From Filosporella fistucella (lineage: Eukaryota > Ascomycota > Leotiomycetes > Helotiales): a stretch of 64,000 bases of DNA. Where the stretch lies: assembly GCA_030077755.1 (NCBI GenBank), contig JAQJZZ010000012.1, forward strand, positions 496,001 through 560,000, read 5' to 3'. The position numbers were made by a program, and so were the translations under genes. Shown here piece after piece: positions 58,717-64,000 of the stretch. Under the pieces are notes generated by a model, which worked only from the letters and a program-made list of their open reading frames with translations, was not told the DNA's origin and ran no database searches. How positions within the stretch are numbered: the first letter of the stretch is position 1; the number at the start of each line of letters is the position of its first letter.

Positions 58717-61257
58717 ATGTTTTTACGCCTTGGACCTTCGGCTGATCTCTCAGATGATATTTCATCCCAGACCGACAGCGATCAAACTGCAAAGTTTCAT
58801 GCTTCGCAAACCTCGAACACTCCAACATATATCACTCAGGTACATGAATGGATTAGGGCTTGTAACAAACTCCACGGAAATGTATGTATACCAGAATCAA
58901 TACCGCAGAGAGCACCAGAGGACGTTCCACTCTGGCTCATCGACACCCATCAGCAATGCATAGTCCCTGGTCATTCTGCACATCGCTATCTGGCACTTAG
59001 CTACGTGTGGCCAGTGTCTAGAGATTCCAGTGATCTGAAGTCATCGCGACATTCATCAGATTTCATCGCAGCTCCACCTCGTACATTACTTCTCGATGAT
59101 ACGAGCGTATTAGACTTTCAGAGACCCGGTTTTCTAGGTACCAAGCAAGCTTTACAGCTTATACCGATGGTGATACAACATGCTATAGGCTTAGTGAGTG
59201 CTATTGGCGAGAGATACTTGTGGGTTGATAGACTCTGTATTGTTCAGAGTGATCTTAGAGACGGCGGAACCAAGAGCCAAATTGCAAAGATGGACAAGAT
59301 CTATGCCGGGGCTCATCTAACCATCATCGCGGCTGCTCCTGACCGCATGTACGATCTTGGTCTAGATTCTGACTGGCCGTCTTTGAAGTCGGCCAAAGAC
59401 CAAGTTTTCAGCCGGAGCCTTCAGCAAGAGGAAATTCGAGGAGCCCTTGACGTCCCTTCTGAGCCTGAAAAGCCGATGAAAGAGGAAATCTCCGGACTTG
59501 TGAGTGCGCGATACATGTTGCTATCTAGCTCTAAATGGGCCACAAGAGGATGGACATATCAAGAGCAGATTTTATGCAGAAGAGCCTTGATTTTCATCGA
59601 GTCTGGACTCTTCTGGGATTGCCAATGTTGTCTCTGGGATGGTGTCGATCTTCACCCTACCCAAGAGCTCAGTAATCTTCCCTTGCGAGCAGATTTGGGA
59701 CAGCGATTCGCACAATGGTGGCCGGACTTCAGCTTCTATCTGGATCTCATCTGCTCTTACAATGGCCGCGAGTTTAGCTATCCACAGGATGCTCTACTTG
59801 GGATCTCAGGTATATTGAATGCACTTGGAGAATCATTTCCAGGTGGATTCATATGTGGCTTGCCACGGTTGTTTTTGGATCATGCGCTGTTGTGGCAGCC
59901 ATTTGGAATAGCAATGAGGCGCATAGATCGAAACGAAGATGGCTCCGTTCTTTCGAGTCTCCCTTCCTGGTCTTGGTGTGGTTGGCAAGGACACGTGGAC
60001 CCTTGGAGTCTCCGATCGGGTTTGTCATACGTATATAAAGAAGATTTTCGAGATCGAGCTCGCAGCTGGCGTACGAGAAATCTATTGGAATGGTCCTTTT
60101 CGGTGAAAGATCAAACCCCGCAGCCAGTTCTCGAGCCCCAAATATTAGACGGGTGTGTTGACATAACCTCGACAACAGATATCAAGGCGCCAGATGGGTG
60201 GTTGTATCATGAAGCAGCCAGCTCGTCCTCCAAAGCTAAAATATTTACCCATGAGAAGGATCAAAGATCCTTCTTCACCCACCCGATCCCCCTTAAAGCG
60301 AGCGTCTCGGTACAAAATTATTTGACTCCTGCATATCTCACCTGCTCCACGACTACGGTGTCATTATTCCCAGCGACAGTGCTAGATTGCCATGGATCAC
60401 AAACCAGCACGACCACTGACCCATCGAAGGCTTCTATCTTTGAAGACAAAATATTCAAGGCTGGGCCGTTGATGGCAAATGCATGTCCAATTCTTGTACT
60501 TCAGCAGGCGAATGGCGGGTTTGCTGGTCTTCTTCGCCTCATGGACAAGGCTAAGCTTGATGAAGCTACTCCCATTGAATTGATTGCAATCTCAACAGGT
60601 AGCACTTACGCCCGAGATCTTTGCGGATCCCTTGAATGGAAGATATTTGAGACGACTGAGGATAGATACTCAGAAGTCGATTACAGCCACGCATTGGGAT
60701 ACAGCCCTCGGTGGATAAGTGGTAAAGGAAGATACGCTTTGTTGTTTGATGGCCCCATGGCATTCGACAAGGATTTGGCCAGAATGGAACATCTTGGACT
60801 GGAATTTGAAGCGGCTCTTGAAGAGATACAGCAGCGTGTCGGTGAGCCTTTCACAGAAACAGCTGTGAAATATCCAGAATTGGCCATCACGGACATGTGG
60901 TACTCAGCTGTATGGCTCAAGGCTCGAAATAACTTTCTTCAAAAACAAGATCAAGACATGCGCCGTGAAGATTTCGACTCGAGACGTGGGGTGGAGAGAG
61001 ACCAACCGTCCAGTCAATGGAATATGTTGAAACGCAGAGTTCGAGATCGAGCCTCGTTCGAGCCCAGTCGAGATGCATCCATGCAAGCTTCATGGCGTCG
61101 ACACCCTCGCGACCAACCAGGACTACTTTGCGAGTTCTATAATGTATTGTGGATTGAGCGCCGTGATGGGCTTGCCTATAGACGGGCGTGTGGATGGGTG
61201 CCAAAACACGTGTGGGAAGCTCATGCAACGGGCCCAGTTGATGTCACGCTAGGCTAG
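58717..61257 (+). CDS. HET-domain protein, 846 residues
   Basis: Single exon from ATG 58717. The HET domain spans about 90-290: RYLALSYVWP (90-99), GERYLWVDRLCIVQSD (164-179), QIAKMDKIYAGAHLTIIAA (188-206), and WATRGWTYQEQILCRRALIF later. The rest reads like the long C-terminal region of this class: PSWSWCGWQGHVDPW, then beta-rich segments, WISGKGRYALLFDG, and a C-terminal EFYNVLWIERRDGLAYRRACGWVPK block. Such single-exon HET genes control vegetative incompatibility or related cell death. No NTPase domain is present. It is transcribed toward, and ends 71 bp from, the minus-strand membrane protein gene. Confidence 0.93.
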   Translation: MFLRLGPSADLSDDISSQTDSDQTAKFHASQTSNTPTYITQVHEWIRACNKLHGNVCIPESIPQRAPEDVPLWLIDTHQQCIVPGHSAHRYLALSYVWPVSRDSSDLKSSRHSSDFIAAPPRTLLLDDTSVLDFQRPGFLGTKQALQLIPMVIQHAIGLVSAIGERYLWVDRLCIVQSDLRDGGTKSQIAKMDKIYAGAHLTIIAAAPDRMYDLGLDSDWPSLKSAKDQVFSRSLQQEEIRGALDVPSEPEKPMKEEISGLVSARYMLLSSSKWATRGWTYQEQILCRRALIFIESGLFWDCQCCLWDGVDLHPTQELSNLPLRADLGQRFAQWWPDFSFYLDLICSYNGREFSYPQDALLGISGILNALGESFPGGFICGLPRLFLDHALLWQPFGIAMRRIDRNEDGSVLSSLPSWSWCGWQGHVDPWSLRSGLSYVYKEDFRDRARSWRTRNLLEWSFSVKDQTPQPVLEPQILDGCVDITSTTDIKAPDGWLYHEAASSSSKAKIFTHEKDQRSFFTHPIPLKASVSVQNYLTPAYLTCSTTTVSLFPATVLDCHGSQTSTTTDPSKASIFEDKIFKAGPLMANACPILVLQQANGGFAGLLRLMDKAKLDEATPIELIAISTGSTYARDLCGSLEWKIFETTEDRYSEVDYSHALGYSPRWISGKGRYALLFDGPMAFDKDLARMEHLGLEFEAALEEIQQRVGEPFTETAVKYPELAITDMWYSAVWLKARNNFLQKQDQDMRREDFDSRRGVERDQPSSQWNMLKRRVRDRASFEPSRDASMQASWRRHPRDQPGLLCEFYNVLWIERRDGLAYRRACGWVPKHVWEAHATGPVDVTLG

Positions 61258-61328
61258 GAGAATGAACAACAATATTAAAAGATATCAGAAAATATTTTTC
61301 TTGTCGAGTTTAGCTATATACAGGATGA

Positions 61329-63287
61329 TCAAATATGAGGGATCATCTGAATCCATGAAGGTGTCCAGAACACCCCGATCGGCAAATGACGCAAACTTGC
61401 GAATGACTCGACGACAATGAACAACCGACACAAGATATACAGAATGAGTAAGCAATGGCCAGGAAACTTGTAGCTTACTGCACAGCAGCAATCATTGTCG
61501 TCATAATACTCATCGGGAAAGAACCGAGAGACGAAAAGTCCTAATCCGGTCACCAAGAAAAACGCTGGCATTGTGACCATAATGTCAATAGATGATATCT
61601 TCCACATGAGCTTTTCCGTGTCGGAGGGAAAGTCGAAATTACCAACTATGAAATGAATAGCTCCATAAACAGCAGGTAGGACCAGAAGAAGCAATAGGAG
61701 GATGGGGTTGCTGAAGATGAATTTGACCATATCATCCGGATCCATTTCACTCTCTCCTGTGTACTGCAAATTCCCTGCTGCTCTGCTGAAAGATTCATGA
61801 AAATGCTCTCTCGCAAAGCGTGGTAGACGGTGTGCCGGATGAAACAATGACCATTCTCGAATTTGTCCATCGATCTTCTCGATTGCAGTAACGACTCGTT
61901 CCAGACGAACAATATCCGATGAGTCAAGCCAGTGACTTGGGAGCGTCGGCTCAATCACTGATGTGATCAGTTCGTACCGCTCGGCCTCATCTCTGCGTAG
62001 ATGTTCGTAACCTTCACGTTCTATACGGTGGTGTCTCTTCTGGACCTCGAACGTTTGAGATCGAGCTACAACGCTGATCCCGCATTCGAGAGCCTGCCCC
62101 ACAGTCAATTCAACCAACGGTCCTCTTTTGTTCAACACTTGAGGAAGTGGAGGGTCTATCCACTCGATGGTTCGTTTAACATTGTCATTGTCTCGAAAAA
62201 GCAATTGTCTTGAACCATCGATGCAGATCCACTTGATGGCAACTGAACGATATGATGAATTGTTGATTCTGCGGGGGTATATGATCAGCTCATCACTTTG
62301 ACTGTCGTAGAATTGCTCCTGTACCATCAGTGCCAAGAGATCTTTGAAGCTATCTGAATCGACAAGTTCGGGATCATGCATGTCCAAAGGCTTCTAATAA
62401 ATCAAAATTCAGCGTTGTGTCGCGACGACATTCGGTCTGATTCTTACCTTCATCCAAAAGAGGAACATCAAAAGCGCACAAAATGCATGGACCAAGGTAT
62501 GAACCTCGAGGAGGGAGAGTGGCAGTCCATATACCCTCCGAGTAATGCACTGAGTTGCCATCCAGATGACCTGTATCATAACAAGGGTCTTCTGTACCAC
62601 GTCTGCCTTACTTTTATCGTCGATTTTGGAACGAGGGATGTCAATGAAGTGGCCTAAGGATGCCAATTGAAGAACTCCGTTGGAGGTTAATCTTAAAGAC
62701 CCTGATTCGAAAGTCCCTCTAGCATGATCGCGAAGCCGATAGTTGCTGACGATATCCTTGACCGACACTTCCAAGCCACCCATGACAACAAAAAATCCAT
62801 ACTTGATATCAAATCGAGCCTTCTCTCAACATTGTTTAGTGAATGGTCTTTCTACAAAATTGTGAAAGTTTCCAATCGAAATGCCACTTACAGCGTTACC
62901 GACTTTCTGTTCGCTGGCCTTTGAAGCAATTTTATTGAGCCCCATTGCAAGGTGCCGAGCTTCGAGGAATTGAGAGCAAGACAGGTACAAAATAACCTCC
63001 GGTGCAAGTAGGCCAATAACAACCCACTTCCCTTTCGTAGCCAGCGCATTGAGTTTTCCAGTCTCCCCAGGGACATTGAGATGTAACGCAGTGTAGATGC
63101 AAGCAATGAGAGTAATGATGCAACTCCACAGGATCGTCAAGGTTCCTCTGAGCTCGGGACTATCCACAAAAGGTGGGGCCAGGATCGTCTTGAGTGCGGT
63201 CTTATTTGACCTATTTTCAATGATTAGGCGCTCAACGATATTCAACGATGATGATTGCAGGCCCAAACTCATGGATAGGTTCGCCAT
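61329..63287 (-). CDS. Polytopic fungal membrane protein of unknown function, 610 residues
   Basis: Three exons: 62892-63287, 62448-62819, 61329-62393; introns of 72 and 54 nt keep phase. The first exon has the RGTLTILWSCIITLIACIYTALHL block and a second hydrophobic segment, followed across the intron by YGFFVVMGGLEV. The third exon starts KPLDMHDPEL and ends with helices SNPILLLLLLVLPAVYGAIHF, the FPSDTEKLMWKISSIDI block, VTMPAFFLVTGLGLFVSRFF and LILYILCRLFIVVESFASLRHLPIGVFWTPSWIQMIPHI-type sequence. This layout is common in large fungal families of unknown function. About 6-8 membrane spans. It converges with the HET gene. Confidence 0.88.
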
Positions 63288-64000
63288 GATATCTTTTTAG
63301 ATTGCGGAGGTTATCAAGCACAGACAAAGAAACCGGACTCTGAAATCGTGGAGATGCTGTTAGACCAAAAAAGCAGATATGAGACAATGCAGCCACAATG
63401 TTGAGACTAGTCAAATCAAAATGGGCCAGAAACGTCCCATCATGTGGCTGACTATCTCTAGACTCTCTGCTGCTCAGCTGAGGCTGAGATGAAAAAAAGG
63501 CAAACCAAGTGCAATATTTACCAAAGTAAAGACTTAGAAAACATAATAGAATTTTCTTTTATCCAATAATTAGATATAATTGAAATTTTAGAGTTAAGGA
63601 ATGAATTAATAAGTATTGAATTTTCTTTCTTTTAAATTTTTCAAAATTATATAGCTGTACCCATTAATGCAGTTACTACTTACAAGTCTTGAAGCCTCCA
63701 ATCGTCTTGAATTTGCCCTTTGACACATGATTCCTTGCAACAATGGGTGGCATACTGCAATATGCAAGAGAGTCGCTCTTTATGGCATCCATCTTTCTGC
63801 CCTTGTTTAGTTTCTACTAAATATGCATGAAGCAAATAATAGTATACTATAGAAGAGGAGCTCAGAGGGGCGACTTTAGGCTATATTAACTGCTTTAATC
63901 CAATAGCTTAAATCTAGTGTTATAGTTCTCAGATTCGATATTTCTAGATATTAGTCTATCATAAATTGGGAAATCCTCGAATGCACTACTGGGAGGCAGC
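63288..64000. other. AT-rich upstream region to window end
   Basis: Promoter side of the membrane protein. The stretch 63520-63660 is very AT-rich. No gene or partial gene is recognised at the edge. Confidence 0.45.

Noticed and set aside
61465..61480. GTAAGC splice-donor-like site in the last exon of the membrane protein
   Set aside because: No AG acceptor at a normal distance, and the unspliced frame gives the expected C-terminal helix and PHI end.

Overview
This window is nuclear DNA of a filamentous ascomycete. Genes carry short introns (mostly 44-120 nt) with GT...CTRAC/CTAAC...AG signals, and the proteins are typical of ascomycetes: HET-domain proteins, GH7/GH11/GH1 plant-wall enzymes, TFIID subunits, and a fungal SDHC. 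The SDHC N-terminus and the overall gene set suggest a leotiomycete (Helotiales-like). That placement is inference and no database search was run. I call 20 probably intact protein genes, three broken genes, and several long gene-free stretches.

Region 1 (0-15.5 kb): a decayed SMP-30/gluconolactonase-like gene, a very small protein made of one Sin3-type PAH domain, a 1150-residue HET protein, the succinate dehydrogenase cytochrome b subunit SDHC with unusual quinone-site residues, a four-exon cupin, an orphan 246-residue protein, and a secreted berberine-bridge-type FAD oxidase. Region 2 (16.5-42.9 kb) is rich in secreted and plant-polymer functions: a quinate/sugar transporter, a secreted GH1 beta-glucosidase, a GH7 cellobiohydrolase with CBM1, a GH11 xylanase and a DyP peroxidase. 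Between them lie a nonsense-interrupted DUF2156 (steryl-aminoacyl transferase-like) gene, a class I mannosidase, a lysine-rich secreted protein with a dibasic site, and an orphan acidic/basic protein. Intergenic gaps here reach 4 kb.

Region 3 (44.2-56.5 kb) is a compact housekeeping block: a type II membrane protein, TAF6, thymidylate kinase, GTP cyclohydrolase I, TAF11, the QTRT2 subunit of tRNA-guanine transglycosylase, and an LCCL-domain membrane protein. Region 4 (57-63.3 kb) is accessory again: a heavily nonsense-mutated relic, two perfect hairpins, a second HET gene, and a convergent polytopic membrane protein.

The wall-degrading genes make functional sense together. CBH and xylanase cut cellulose and xylan, beta-glucosidase finishes cellobiose, DyP and the FAD oxidase act on phenolics or sugars, and a transporter imports a product. 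Among the most unusual observations are the SDHC Q-site substitutions, the single-PAH microprotein, and a bias of premature stops toward TAA/TAG, as expected from C-to-T change at CpA (RIP-like), in all three broken genes. Exon coordinates were worked out by hand from splice motifs and frame, so boundaries could be a few bases off.
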